A stretch of 64,000 bases of DNA from Lamellibrachia columna (GCA_963662155.1 OY759266.1:13027835-13091834), one strand, 5' to 3'; shown: positions 50,235-62,377, counted from the stretch's first letter. Program-made: numbers and translations. The notes: generated from the letters alone by a model not told the origin.

Positions 50235-50242
50235 ATGTACAT

Positions 50243-51266
50243 ATGTATGGTGTCTGGCTGGCTATCCAGTCACTGGCCACTACCAACAGTCCAGCTTGCA
50301 CAGTTAATTTTATTTGCAAGTTGCAATTTTAGTAGTGCTTTAGAAGGATGTCTCTCAGATATTTCCGGTGGCTTCTCTAAGTAAAAACTGAAGCACGTCT
50401 TGCTTTCAGCCACAAATGTTTATTTATTTATTTAAACATCATGTTATAAAGTTAAAAGATAATTATTGAAACGGTACACTTGGAGTGCCCATTGGTTGTA
50501 GCCATAAAAACAGAGTTGTAAAGTTTTACAGAAACATCTGATACCACAAGTCTAGGACGCAACACTAGGCCTACTACTAGTGTGAATGGTGTGCTTGTTA
50601 AATTACAACTTCTGGTTCAAGACAATGTGGAACTATAAACCACCATTAAACTGTCACATTCTATGTATATATTATGTTCTTGGAAAGATAACACTAGCAT
50701 GGAGTAAGTAATACTTTTGTGGTTCATATCCTCTGATCTCTCATTCCATTATGATATATTGATTAAATGAAATTGTGTCTTATGATGTTCATACAAAAGA
50801 AAACTAGCCTGAAGTTCATAATGGTTTTGTGGTGAATTTATTAAATGACTTACATTGGGATCTCTTGTCCACCCCTATGACCAACATGTTTTGCTGGACT
50901 GTGCAGACAGCTTGGGCACGTAGGATCAAGGGGGTGGATTAGATGGAAGGATTTGGGTGTTTTATGGCATTTAGGTCTCCTGATTGCAACTGCAATAGTA
51001 GCCACTGTGTGGACAGAGATAAGAGATTCCTGAGCACACAGAATGACCCAGATCACTGGAGCAGACAGTTAGTGGACCAACAGTGAAGTAAAACAGGTGA
51101 TAGCAATGCTCACTGATTAGGCAGCTGCATGTTCAGGTATGTGGAAGGTGGTCCTGGCTTCCCATTAAACACAGCTCAATTAAAGGTGCTTAGCTGATTC
51201 GAGGTTGTGACCTATGTCAAAGAGAACCAGGTATGGCAGGGTAGTTTCAGTTCACTGTAATGAGAG
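50243..51266. other. spacer, no gene seen
   Basis: No exon, RNA gene or element recognised on either strand. Confidence 0.5.
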
Positions 51267-51402
51267 ATTGGAGAGGAATGGTTGAACTGTACAAGGCACT
51301 ATTGGAGAGGAATGGTTGAACTGTACAAGGCACTATTGGAGAGGAATGGTTGAACTGTAAAAGGCACTATTGGAGAGGAATGGTTGAACTGTACAAGGCA
51401 CT
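51267..51402 (+). repeat. 34-bp tandem repeat, 4 copies
   Basis: Four copies of a unit starting ATTGGAGAGGAATGG, identical except one C-to-A change in the third. The near identity points to recent slippage or unequal exchange. Confidence 0.97.
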
Positions 51403-52072
51403 ATTGCTTACTGATACCAGCACATGAGTTGCGGTCTAGCAACTAAACATACACCAGATTGTAACTTAGCTTGAATCTCTTGTAAATCCTGTGGTTTATT
51501 CAGTTAATGTATTAAATAGCCAGTATTTGCTGAGGGTTATTACCTAAATCCTGCCCTGTTTCGCAGGAGGAACTTAAATAATTAGTTACTTTGCAGCTTG
51601 GAAGTAGATTTTGTTAATGACTGCCAGATATGGTACTTGGTACCCGGTAGACTGGCATTCACTGATACTGCTTGGAACAAGAATGTGCATGCTTCATTCA
51701 TGGTAGAATATTTAGCTTAGCTATTTTCAGAATAGGCCAGTACTACTATGTCTTAAATACAGGTGTAATGAAACTTTCTGGCTTTCCGGGCAAATGTAGG
51801 TTTGGTAATTGCGAAACAGTGACCTGTACATATAACAGGTAACATATTCATTTTGTACCCACTCTGCTTCAGGCTTCAAGAAGCATTGACCCATAACCTG
51901 TGTAACGTAAGCAGAAGGGTCACTTTCAGCCAAATAGTTGTGTCCATTCTAGCTACCAGTTACAGGTGTTAATGTACTTTGTATTCCACACTTGATGTGT
52001 ACAAGTCACATTTTTTATTGAATTAATCAATCAAAAATGATTAGGTTTGCAGAGAGATTTGTGTGACATGCT
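51403..52072. other. spacer, no gene seen
   Basis: No feature recognised. Confidence 0.5.
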
Positions 52073-52156
52073 TGACCAACTCTGTATAGTATATGCCTGT
52101 TGACCAACTCTGTATAGTATATGCCTGTTGACCAACTCTGTATAGTATATGCCTGT
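52073..52156 (+). repeat. 28-bp tandem repeat, 3 copies
   Basis: Three identical copies of a unit starting TGACCAACTCTG and containing TATAGTATATGCC. Confidence 0.97.
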
Positions 52157-53057
52157 TGACATTTTGATTTTCTCTTACACAACTATTACAACAACATTCT
52201 GTCTTCCTATAATGTTAATGGGTGAGTAAATACCCTAGTACACAATCTTTTTTATTTTATCAGTACTATAAACGTATCTAAGTAAACAACATTTTTGACT
52301 AGGACTTTGTGAACTCTGTGCTTAGCTTCTGTAGTCCAGGATATTTATATTTTATTGTGCCATAACACTCATAAAGTGACATTGCATGTCTTAATTGGAT
52401 ATTCCTAAAACATAACATTTTGCTGAAGCACACATTCAGATGCAAAAACCATGCATCAAATTAAATATATAAATACTGTAATAAAATACTTAACTTATTG
52501 GTGTAAATACAATAAATTAATATATACATACAATACATCTCAGTCTAGGTCTGTGTACAGTTCGATATAAACAGCAGGCTAAACATCTGGTATATTGATG
52601 TTTGAAAACCTTGATATCCGTGATGTTTGATGATTCATTGTCAGTTTATCATTTCTACATTTACGCATTCCTTGGCAAGAGTTCTGTCACGACTCCACCT
52701 AGCTGCACTTGCGTATTTTTACATTTACACCACACAGTGGCTTTGTTATCCCAAATATACTTTCCTGTATTGTTCCAAGTGTAGGGGAAAGAATGGGGGA
52801 AAACCTACAGCCCTCTGGCAAAACAAACATTTACAGGTCAGTCTGGTCATGTGCTTAGTGTACAATGACAAGATTCATTTAACACTTAGTCTGCTGTTAA
52901 GTACATGAATAGCTAATAGACAGTGTGTGAACATATGGTTTGTCTGCTAATATAACAAAAGTAGTAATATAAAAGCAGCATTAAATTTCATATATGACAT
53001 TTTAAAATAGATTTTTACTCATATTTTGTACCTCTAGACGCGCAGAAATTATTATGA
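52157..53057. other. spacer, no gene seen
   Basis: AT-rich; short frames only (for example 52627-52908) without recognisable domains. Confidence 0.5.
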
Positions 53058-53318
53058 TAAAGAGGATAATATTCTGTTACGATATGGTCTTTGTTAGACC
53101 TGTTATTATGTTTCAGTGGGTCAAATAAGATAATATTCTGTTATGATATGGTCTTTGTTAGACCTGTTATTATGTTTCAGTGGGTCAAGTAAGATAATAT
53201 TCTGTTACGATATGGTCTTTGTTAGACCTGTTATTATGTTTCAGTGGGTCAAGTAAGATAATATTCTGTTACGATATGGTCTTTGTTAGACCTGTTATTA
53301 TGTTTCAGTAGGTTAAAT
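53058..53318 (+). repeat. 64-bp tandem repeat, 4 copies
   Basis: Four copies of a unit containing GATAATATTCTGTTACGATA and TTATTATGTTTCAGTGGGTC, with only a few differences (one C-to-T in copy 2, changes at both ends). Each unit ends in a sequence that looks like a 3' splice site, TTATTATGTTTCAG. Confidence 0.95.
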
Positions 53319-53739
53319 ATGAGTTGTTTTAACTTGATTATGGATTGAATTTATTTAAGCTTGATCTTTGCTGTAATATACTGTAATGTCAATTATTCGT
53401 AGTTTTATGTAATATTGTATTAAAACACCGTGCAACCAAAAGTAGTAAACATTGGCTTGGTCTCATGGGCATTACTGGGCAGTAGTGTAGATGGCCAGAT
53501 ACATACTCAGATGTGTAGTTTATAGTGTTAGTAACATATTGCAAGAGCCAGCTGACATCTGTTTGATACTATACAGGCAGCTGGTATATATGTTTATCTA
53601 CACAGACTCAGTTTGGTCTATTGTGTATGTACGGTAGACAAGAATGGCAGTTACTGAGCTACCTTTTGGAAGTAGCTTCTACTGTACTTCTGAGCAAGAC
53701 TTTCTAATGCTTTTATGTTTAACAGACCTTTAGCTTCCT

Positions 53740-53942
53740 TAAGTAGTTATACTCCAAACAGCCCAATCTTGACTTGAGCTAACGCAGGAGTTTGGACCAA
53801 CAGCTTTTAGTGTCTCTTCCGAAAGACACAGGCAAAGTGGGGTGAACGAAATTGCCCAAGCTTCGAAACGGCGGAGGTGAAATCGAACCACCGTCCTCTC
53901 GATCAACAGGCGGGTGCTCTAACCATTAGACCACCACTCCCC
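53740..53942 (-). mobile_element. tRNA-derived SINE
   Basis: On the minus strand, from 53942: GGGGAGTGGTGGTCTAATGG, with pol III A box TGGTCTAATGGTTAGAGC and B box GGTTCGATTTC enclosed by a T-arm stem GGTGG/CACC. The anticodon-arm stem is imperfect and the 3' end continues into a unique body (TTCGTTCACCCCACTTTGCC, GTGTCTTTCGG, ACACTAAAAGC), so this is a SINE head rather than a working tRNA gene. The body matches 63193-63257. The 3' boundary is uncertain. Confidence 0.8.
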
Positions 53943-54398
53943 ACACTTCCTGACAATACCTCTAGGCTGTCTAGGTTCTAACTGGGTAAACCAGCAGGCA
54001 AGTTAGACTGATGGGAAAACTAAGGGTGGAATGACCCAATCAGTGCAATTGATGGGATCAGGCTCACCTACGATATAAGACTGGATTATATGCTTCAGAT
54101 TAATTTTAGGGTTAGTGGTTAGATGTTTCAAAAAGAGTTAATTTTAGGGTTAGTGGTTACTGGTTATGTGTTTTGGATTAATCTTAGGGTTAGTAGTTAT
54201 ATGCTTTGGTTATAACAATGCAGTGATTTATGATTAGAAGATTATCCCATTGTCGTTTACGAATAGGCTATTATGTTGTATGTTGACTCATGCTTTATTT
54301 GTTAATACATCCATGGGCAATATTGGTAATTGCCAAGTCTGGTCACAAATGCAATGCACTGTTAGACATAATAAAACGTACATACACAGTTATCTGAT

Positions 54399-55459
54399 CA
54401 GGGTTGGGTCCAATTACACAAAATTATATCAATTACAATTACATTAATTTTTTTATTTCAATTACAATTACAGTCATAATTTTTCAAATCAATTACAATT
54501 ACACTGTTTCAATTACAATTACATTATGCGGAACCAAATATATTCAGCATTTGTTAATTATGTATTTATGCGAGTTTTGCTGAATTTCAATATTTTGTAC
54601 ACAATTGATAAACAAATATAACGGTAATGTTTGTACATTTTGTTGAATTGTGACTTTGAATTATACTAAATAAAAAGATAGCCGTTTAAAACATATTTTT
54701 ATTATATAAAAATACAATGCAATATCCAGACATAACCCTACAGGACATATTCCAATGCAGACATTTATCCGTGCGCATTTCTTAAATTTTTCTTTGGAAA
54801 ATACTAATAATAGGGTTTGATGTGTTTACTTTGAGGTTGTAGCTCCTGCTCTAAGCTGACATTCTTAATTGGTCTGCCCTTTGCTTTGTGTGAGTTGGGA
54901 ATGGGAAGAAAGGCCATATAAACGGTCCTTGCCACCTGACCTGTCTCCAACCCACCACAACACAACAGGTGTAATTGGCTTGCTAACTCTGCAACATTTC
55001 ACTGAGCTGATATTTTCTGAAGCAATATCAGGCTACTAGTCTTTCCATGTTATTTGAATACCAGCTTAGCCTTTGTCTGACAATGTCTGTGCATTGTTTA
55101 TTGCTTCCTGGCTGTTACCAACTTACTGAAAAGGCTAATTGCTAAGGCTACCCACCACTAGCACCACTGACCAGTACCCACCAGACAGTGAATACTGAGA
55201 CTTAAATATAAATATATAAGCAGGTGTTATTATTAGTCTTGATTTTCAACTCATGTGAGACTTAAATTATATTTTTATTGACAATTCGTTCAGGTAGTTT
55301 GTGATATGAAACGTACTGTAATTGATTGTAATTGAAATAAAATTTCAATTATACAAAATATAACAATTACAATTACAGCAACATTTTGAAACCATAATCA
55401 ATTACAATTACACAATTTTGCTGTAATCAATTACAATTACATAATTGGACCCAGCCCTG
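54399..55459. mobile_element. non-autonomous hAT-like element with AATTACAATTAC arms (1,061 bp)
   Basis: Left end CAGGGTTGGGTCCAATTAC, right end complementary to CAGGGCTGGGTCCAATTAT. Flanked by the 8-bp direct repeat TATCTGAT (54391-54398 and 55460-55467). Both arms are filled with ATCAATTACAATTACA-type repeats, presumably transposase-binding sites by analogy with other hAT elements. No transposase frame inside. Unrelated in sequence to the GC-armed family apart from the superfamily hallmarks. Confidence 0.93.
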
Positions 55460-55467
55460 TATCTGAT

Positions 55468-56190
55468 GATTGTTCATGTTTGTTGAATCTGTCCATAAGG
55501 CAGAATGGCAGAATGAAAAATTAAGGAGAACAAAATCAAAAGCAAGACAACATCTTGGCTAATCATGAACCGTATTGTAGGAATGTCAACCACTAGTAAT
55601 TTGTATCCACTGTCCTTGAAGTTATATACAGTGTGTAGTGGGTTAATGGAATCCACAGGTATAGTGTATAATGTCTAGGTTCATACTAACGATTTGTCAG
55701 TTTGCCAATGGCTACAAACATGAAGTTTAGCTATAAAAAATGAGATACCTTTTGCCAATTTGACCGGGAAAACAAGAAATTACAGAACTTCTGAATTTGT
55801 AGATCTGTGCTATTGAACCTGCCAACCTCAGCAAGGTCATTCACTGTGTGGTCACTCACCTAACGTCACCCACCCACCCTTATGTGAACCTTTGGTGACA
55901 CTTGTGTGATGAGTGGAGAGTAAACACCGTTTATGTTGTGTATTTGCAGCTGTTGATTCTGCAAATACAGGTAAAAGTCAACAGTGTCATTTATGCTGTC
56001 AATATACATTATATTCTTATTTATATGTGTTTGGCATGAATGCATCATGTTTACATCCATGTAAAATAAGTTATATTGGAGTGGAAACTTTAATTCAGCA
56101 TTGCAAGTCACTTATTCACTTCGTATCGGCTCGCAGATACACCTTGAAACAGTGAACATACCTTGAATAATTGTTATTATTTTTTATTAC
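55468..56190. other. spacer with possible 21-nt microexon
   Basis: At 55949-55969 a 21-nt stretch (CTGTTGATTCTGCAAATACAG) lies between TATTTGCAG and GTAAAAG, so it has both splice signals. No neighbouring exon was recognised, and this may be chance. Confidence 0.15.
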
Positions 56191-56368
56191 ATTTTCTAAT
56201 GACATGTTGTTTTTGTTTAAGATGACAAATCAGTGGTATACTTAGCATAATGGGTCTGTTGTTTTGTTTATACCATATACATTTTCTAATAACATGTTTT
56301 TGTTTAAGGTGACAAATCAGTGGTATACTTAGCATAATGGGTCTATTGTTTTGTTTATACCATATACC
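56191..56368 (+). repeat. 90-bp tandem duplication
   Basis: Two adjacent copies starting ATTTTCTAATRACATG and ending TATACCATATAC, about 95% alike. Confidence 0.92.
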
Positions 56369-57691
56369 ATTAATAGTTGAAACCTGTGCCTGTTGTTCTA
56401 TAGAATATTATGTCACTAAAGGCCATGCTGCTGCTGGACAAATAATCAACATTGTTGCCATATTATGTACACTATGGTAGGTCCATTATTCAATTTAACT
56501 CCACAGTGGGAAAGGTCTGTATATAGAAATAATGAACACTAATGAAGTAAATTTATTGTCAACCTCCTTCGTGAATCAACTATTTATTTCCGTCCTTTCT
56601 CCTGAGCTGTATTGAGTCAGTGCATATTTCCGGTGCCTGTTTATCGTGTAAACAGAATCCAGACTATGTTTGTGTGTCGTATACAATAGCTGCAAAGAGC
56701 AGTGACCCAAACAGGAATTCCTGCCAGTGATTGTTCTTGCCTGCAAAAATGTGATAACATTTATAAAGCTTATAATTTATTATGTATGTGTCATGTCACA
56801 TCTATAATTTGTAGAGTGAAATCACGAATGATGTTGGCATAAACCTTATCAAACATTGTTGCGTTTCTTTATTATTGGTCATTTTGATTATTGTCGCTTC
56901 TAAAGCAGCTGTAATCTGGTTTATCCAATATAATGTTACCCAGTCTCCCATAATTATAATGGGTATGTAAAATCTGTCATCACCCGCACCATTATGATGT
57001 AGAATCGCTATTTCCGGGTTTAAAAGGAGCATGTAAAAACAGATGATGGTGTTTATTTCTTGAACGGCAGAGGGTTTGGCATGTTATTGTTTACATGTCC
57101 GGAATCTTGAAGTTAGTCTTTCATTTCACAATCAATGATTCATTGATATAATTATTGTGAATTTCACAATCAACAATTCCTATAATTATTGTGAATGTAT
57201 AGTGTAATGGATAAATATCCTAAGCCAAGTACAAGTTCATTTAGGTACATTTTGAGATAGTGAAACCAGTGTATAGAGGACAACATTGGGTGTGGCCATA
57301 TTAGAGAGGTTGTCCAATGTCCATTATTGACATATAGTCATTGTGTACATGGCTGCAGAGGTAATTATATTATGTAATTGCAATGTCAACATTTGTCTAT
57401 TTGTGTGCCTGTCATGGCATGAATGCAGGTTTTACTGCTTTATCTAAAAAAACCTAATGGGGAAGGATACACCTTGTAGTTGTATGCCACCCCATGATGG
57501 AAAGGGTTAATAAGAGTGTTATATTTACTTGCTGTTGGTGTTTAGCACAGGCACAAGTCATTCATTGGGGGTGTGTGTGAGCGATGCATCGTGGGTATTG
57601 TAGCATCTCTTCTTGTGACACTGATCATCAAGTCATGTGGAGATGTTTAGTGCCGCAGCCTGTGTTTCATTTTATTTTGCTTCACTTTGGT
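56369..57691. other. spacer with small hairpin repeat
   Basis: At 57126-57196 two adjacent segments each run from TTCACAATCAA to ATAATTATTGTGAA, so each can fold on itself. Nothing else recognised. Confidence 0.5.
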
Positions 57692-57852
57692 TTGTATCAA
57701 GTTAATGTATCAAGTTAATGTGTGGCATTTTGTATTAATGTATCAAGTTAATGTGTGGCATTTTGTTTGAATCTAGAATCATTCAGTGCATTTTGTATTA
57801 ATGTATCAAGTTAATGTGTGGCATTTTGTTTGAATCTAGAATCATTCAGTGC
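57692..57852 (+). repeat. tandem repeat, about 63 bp, 2.5 copies
   Basis: Recurring blocks TGTATCAAGTTAATG, TGTGGCATTTTGT and GAATCTAGAATCATTCAGTG. The first copy is shortened. Confidence 0.85.
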
Positions 57853-58360
57853 CGACTTGTGACTTCTGTGCAATGTGTGTCATTTAGTGTAGTGTACTTG
57901 AGTCATTAACGACATGAGTTTGTGCTTGAGTCATGTGCATGCATTTGTAATAACTATTGAGTATATCTGTGGTAGCAGTTATGTCAGGACATTGATATTA
58001 GCATTTCATGCATGACTGAAGAGAAAGGTGTAGTATTCTGCGGTAGATCTATTGTGTTGGTGTCTGTCATGCTTCAGTTGTGTCATGCTGTCTTTGACGT
58101 TATGTCATCTGGGTTAGCTGGGTAGCATAGTACAGAACATTATGCTTGTGTATCACCTAGTTATTGCTTTGACAGTATGAAGTGATGGGCTATGCAGTAG
58201 GTCCCAATGCAAGTCAAATCAGTCAAATTTTAATCAATGAAATCAATCACATTTATTTTCATCATGACCTCTTTCAAAGTATGATAGAAATAAAGATTTA
58301 TGCAGAATTAAACTTTGGTGATAACTGGCAACACCTTTCAAGTACGACTGTCATACAATT

Positions 58361-58415
58361 GTTGGTGAACATAATATGTTCACCAACATATATATATATA
58401 TTATATATATGTTCA

Positions 58416-58479
<64 letters not shown>
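58361..58479. repeat. palindrome plus TA microsatellite
   Basis: A near-perfect palindrome at 58361-58387 (GTTGGTGAAC...GTTCACCAAC), a short TA run, GTTCACCAA again, then (TA)n of about 30 repeats to 58479. Confidence 0.93.
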
Positions 58480-58480
<1 letters not shown>

Positions 58481-59578
58481 ATAGTGGATGATAATTTTGT
58501 TGGATGGGGGCTCAGCAGATCAGTTCCATTTTACTAGTACAAATATATATGTAGACATAGTAATTATATATCCTTGTATGTATATTTGTTACTAGTTATT
58601 ATTTATGTAATATATAAATAATTTTGTGATGCAATACCAATGATGAATTAAAAAGTACATACAAATTTGCATTAGTGAATTGATTTCTCCCATTTATTCA
58701 GGGCTTATAAAAATTCTAACCCTGCAATGACTGGCAAGGGTGAGAGGAAGGTCATTTGCCACGTGGTGTAGCATGTCTGGTGCTTCCACCTGGTGACTAT
58801 CGTGCTCACTTGAACCTGCCTGCATACTATTTGACACACCTGGAGATCACTGAGGCAGAATATAGAAACAGACGGTTTATTTATTAACTACTCTGCTCTA
58901 TTGTCATTATTGTGTAGACACATTTGTAAAGGCATAAATTATGCAAAACGCAGTTCACTGAATGTCTGTATAGCAATGCGACAGACGGGACGCAGGAGTT
59001 TGTCATATACCTACTTACTGCCTTTTGTAATCTTAATTGCAATGTTTGCATGATGCTCATACATATTGGCACAGTCGGTTACATTTTATGAACATACAGT
59101 GTATTAATGCAACGCGTATGATTAGTTTTAAACTGTGTGCGCACCATGCATTGTATACAACACATGTGACATGCAAGTTTAGAAGGTTTATACTGACTCG
59201 GAGGCAGGGCACATTAATGTTATTGTCTGGCCATATCTAAGCCAAATTTCTGATGTCGCTCCTGTGTATTATCAGCTTGCCCTACATGGACCAAAGATGG
59301 CAACATTCATTGATGATAGCAAAGGAAATTTAAGCCATATGCTTTATTGAATGTGTACAAGAACAATGTTTTTTTTAATTAATCAGATAGTGTGTTCATG
59401 TTTGTAAGTATGCAGGGGCAAATGTCTCTATAAATTAATAACAACCAACTTGTGGTGTATCAGTGGCATATCCTATATATAGTGTTATTATCCTGGGAAG
59501 TAAGGCACTAATGTGTTCCTGAGGAGGTGGGGTTTAAATATTGGGTTTTAACATTTCTGCTGTTGTAAGTGTCAGACT
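58480..59578. other. spacer, no gene seen
   Basis: No exon or element recognised on either strand. Confidence 0.5.
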
Positions 59579-59953
59579 GTGTCCCCCTCTATCCCATAGA
59601 CACACACTGACCATGGGACGACGTTAACGTTGTTTGTGTCCTCCTCTGTCCCATGGACACACACTGACCATGGGACGATGTTAATGTTGTGTGTGTCCCC
59701 CTCTATCCCATGGACACACACTGACCGTGGGACGATGTTAATGTTGTGTGTGTCCCCCTCTATCCCATGGACATACTGACAGTGGGACGACATTAACGCT
59801 GTGCATGTCCCCCTCTATCCCATGGGCACACACTGACCATGGGACAACGTTAACGCTGTGCGTGTCCCCCTCTATCCCATGGATACACACTGACCATGGG
59901 ACGACGTTAATGCTGTGTGTGTCCCCCTCTATCCCATGGACACACACTGACCA
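59579..59953. repeat. 57-bp minisatellite, 6.5 copies
   Basis: Units start GTGTCCCCCTCTATCCCATG and contain CCATGG...CCATGGG arms that can pair. Copies are 57 bp except one of 55 bp. Because 57 is a multiple of three, the minus strand stays open as a 19-residue repeat (VCVHGIEGDTH...VVPW) until the 55-bp unit shifts the frame. Copies differ by several substitutions, including CpG-type changes. Confidence 0.95.
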
Positions 59954-60661
59954 AGCCAGTGTCGCTGCCTTGTCAGTTTCTTTCAAAGATAAACTATCTT
60001 CAGCCGTGTAAACAACCTTCTCTTGTCTGAGTTTCTTTGTAGAGTACAAGCCCTCATTCAACAAATATTTGTTCAGTTACTTTTTTAGTTTGTCATTATA
60101 ACCAGGAGGCATTTCACTAAGACCAGGGAGCTTCCAGAACTCTATTTGTGATGTAAATGAGGTTCAAGGATTTCATTGATGTCGGATAAATATTCCTGCA
60201 GACATCCCAAATTAGAGTACCTCACACACTCTATGGGTTATATTTTATCAGTCCAGTAGCACCTACCAACTTCATAAGTCTATGGATACATATTGCCTGT
60301 GTTCTGATTGATGCAAGGAACCAGGTGATCATGTCACTAAAAGCTCATTATGATATTTGTACCTTTTCCTACTTAGATTAGCTAAATTCCTGGGAGGAGA
60401 TGTATTTTCAAAGCCTGAGCTTCTTGGTTAATAGTAAGATGGCCCCCAGATGTTTATCATTCCACCTGTTACTGCCACTAGTACATTCATTTTTTGTATG
60501 CCACCAATAAAAATCCAGCTAACTTTGTGACAAACGTGTGTAATGCCTAAACGATGCAGTGTTCATATTAAGTAATATAAATAATACTAAGCGAATAGTT
60601 ACTGTATTAGTGTGCACTGATTACCATATGATGATGATGATGATGGCTTTATGTGTTTCAG
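59954..60661. other. spacer before the signal-peptide exon
   Basis: No gene recognised. It ends with ATGATGATGATGATG at about 60627-60643 and an acceptor-like TTTATGTGTTTCAG ending at 60661. Confidence 0.45.
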
Positions 60662-60703
60662 ACCCACACTGAGGCTGCAGCAAGTTATGTGAGCGACTCC
60701 ATC

Positions 60704-60797
60704 ATGTTTGACTTAAGAACAACAACCCTGGCTATGAAGCCACCCCCAGCATGGACCACCCTCTTTCTGCTAGTCTCTGTCCTCCTGCGGCTCACAG
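60704..60797 (+). CDS. probable first coding exon with signal peptide, gene continues to the right
   Basis: The exon appears to run 60662-60797: acceptor TATGTGTTTCAG before it, donor GTAAGATG after CTCACAG. From ATG 60704 it encodes 31 residues plus one base (phase 1): a short polar start, then a second Met (60734), basic/proline residues and a hydrophobic core TLFLLVSVLL, as in a secretory signal peptide or signal anchor. The acceptor implies an upstream non-coding exon. No second coding exon was found before 64000, so the product is unknown; a secreted or membrane protein is the inference. Confidence 0.5.
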
Positions 60798-61326
60798 GTA
60801 AGATGTCACTTCGCAAACTGTTCAGGGTTGTCGAGTCTTGCCCTTGGAACCATTTGTCAGTTGGCAAATTTTGCTCCAAATTCAATTACATGAATGTTTT
60901 TTCCTACACTCCGGGTATGTCCTCTTGTCAGTTTTCAAAGGTGAGTGTCATATATTAAAATAAATTACCACCAACTGTTAGTCTCATCAGTCCAGTTAAG
61001 GAGTGTTCAACAGGATTGCTGTGCTAGCTTCTGTACAGCTAGAAAAAACAGAAGCTGGGTGCTTGTGCAACTTATTTGGGCAGTGAGCCAGTATATGGTG
61101 CATTAACTCATCATGTTTCAGTCTGTCTGTTACTGATGGCATGGTGCTCCACTGTGCAAACGCTGTTTTCTTTCGACTAAACTTAAAAGCTTTTGACTAA
61201 ACTTAAAAGCTTGCCATACATCTTATACATTATTTTATACATCTTTTGCATTGTTGTTTAATCTACAACGGTTTTATTTACTGTACATCGTAGATTATCT
61301 CAATTAACTATTTCTGGTAGCCACTC

Positions 61327-61330
<4 letters not shown>

Positions 61331-61414
<84 letters not shown>

Positions 61415-61438
61415 TAATATATGTATATACTGGTTGTT
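61331..61438. repeat. TA microsatellite
   Basis: (TA)n of about 39 repeats followed by an imperfect tail (CATATATAATATATGTATATAC). Confidence 0.97.
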
Positions 61439-61939
61439 GTGAATGTGCCAGATGCCTGGTTGTCCAGGGTATCTAATGTCTTCCTTCCATCTGAATAATG
61501 ATGTATTTATACTATATAAAATATATTGCTCTTATTTCTTGGATTTAGCTTTTGTTGGTTGCTTTTAGTGCACCGAGTAAATGATAATGCAAGAACGCCT
61601 TGTCTACCATATGATATGATGGGATCTGCATAGACGTTTTGGACAACTGACAGTACAAAATGCCAATTTTTTAGAATTCTGGTAAAATAAATTGTTGATG
61701 CTCATAATGGTGAGCTTCTTGTGACATCCAACTAACCATTGTTGATTCGTGATGATTGGCTGCCCACAACTAATGCTGATAGAGGCTCAGGTGGGCGTGA
61801 TGGATGCAAGTAGTTATCTACAGTTGATCAAAAGCAGGTACAATACTATCATCACTGCTTGGTGATGAATTAATAATAGTCGAGATGTGTTCAGTGGTGA
61901 GTTCCAATTCAAAGTGACAGTCATAAATCAACAATTAAA

Positions 61940-62376
61940 AACTTACCTGCCATCTCCGTCTGACAGCCATCTCGTTGCCCTGGCAGCGGGAAGCCAGGTG
62001 TACTCATTCCAAACCCAGACATATGTCTGTGGGACAAAGCAGCTCCCAGCCAGGGATAGCATCTTCCTCTCTGGCAGATGAGGCAGAAATAGCAAATATT
62101 CTCCCAGACGATATATTCACGCTCGGATGCACACCAATGCAACCACAGCTGCTGTGGAGTGTGATTGGTGCAGCTTTCTACAACTGCCAGTTATTGATTG
62201 GGGCATGAAATATCAATGGACGAGAGGGCGGCGGTGTTTCGTGGTTTGTGTCTGCTGCGGCGGTTGTAATTAGCAGTCACGGGGGATGCTGGTGGCTGGC
62301 GTGCCTGCAAGCTCTCACTGTCTGGGATGTGATAGGGTGGCACTGTGGGATTCCTGGGAGTCGAGTCAGCACAGGT
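61940..62376. promoter_or_regulatory. candidate divergent promoter with exon-like edges
   Basis: A GC-richer island in AT-rich DNA. CCAAT boxes in reverse (GATTGG) lie at about 62163 and 62196. To the right a possible non-coding exon ends at a donor CAG/GTAAGG at 62376/62377; to the left, on the minus strand, a donor GGCAG/GTAAGT lies near 61948. Both could be first exons of opposite transcripts. Could equally be part of the gene carrying the exon at 60.7 kb, or chance. Confidence 0.25.
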
Positions 62377-62377
62377 A

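Noticed and set aside
53868..53942. Functional tRNA gene on the minus strand
   Set aside because: Anticodon stem and acceptor stem do not pair well and the sequence runs into a SINE body.
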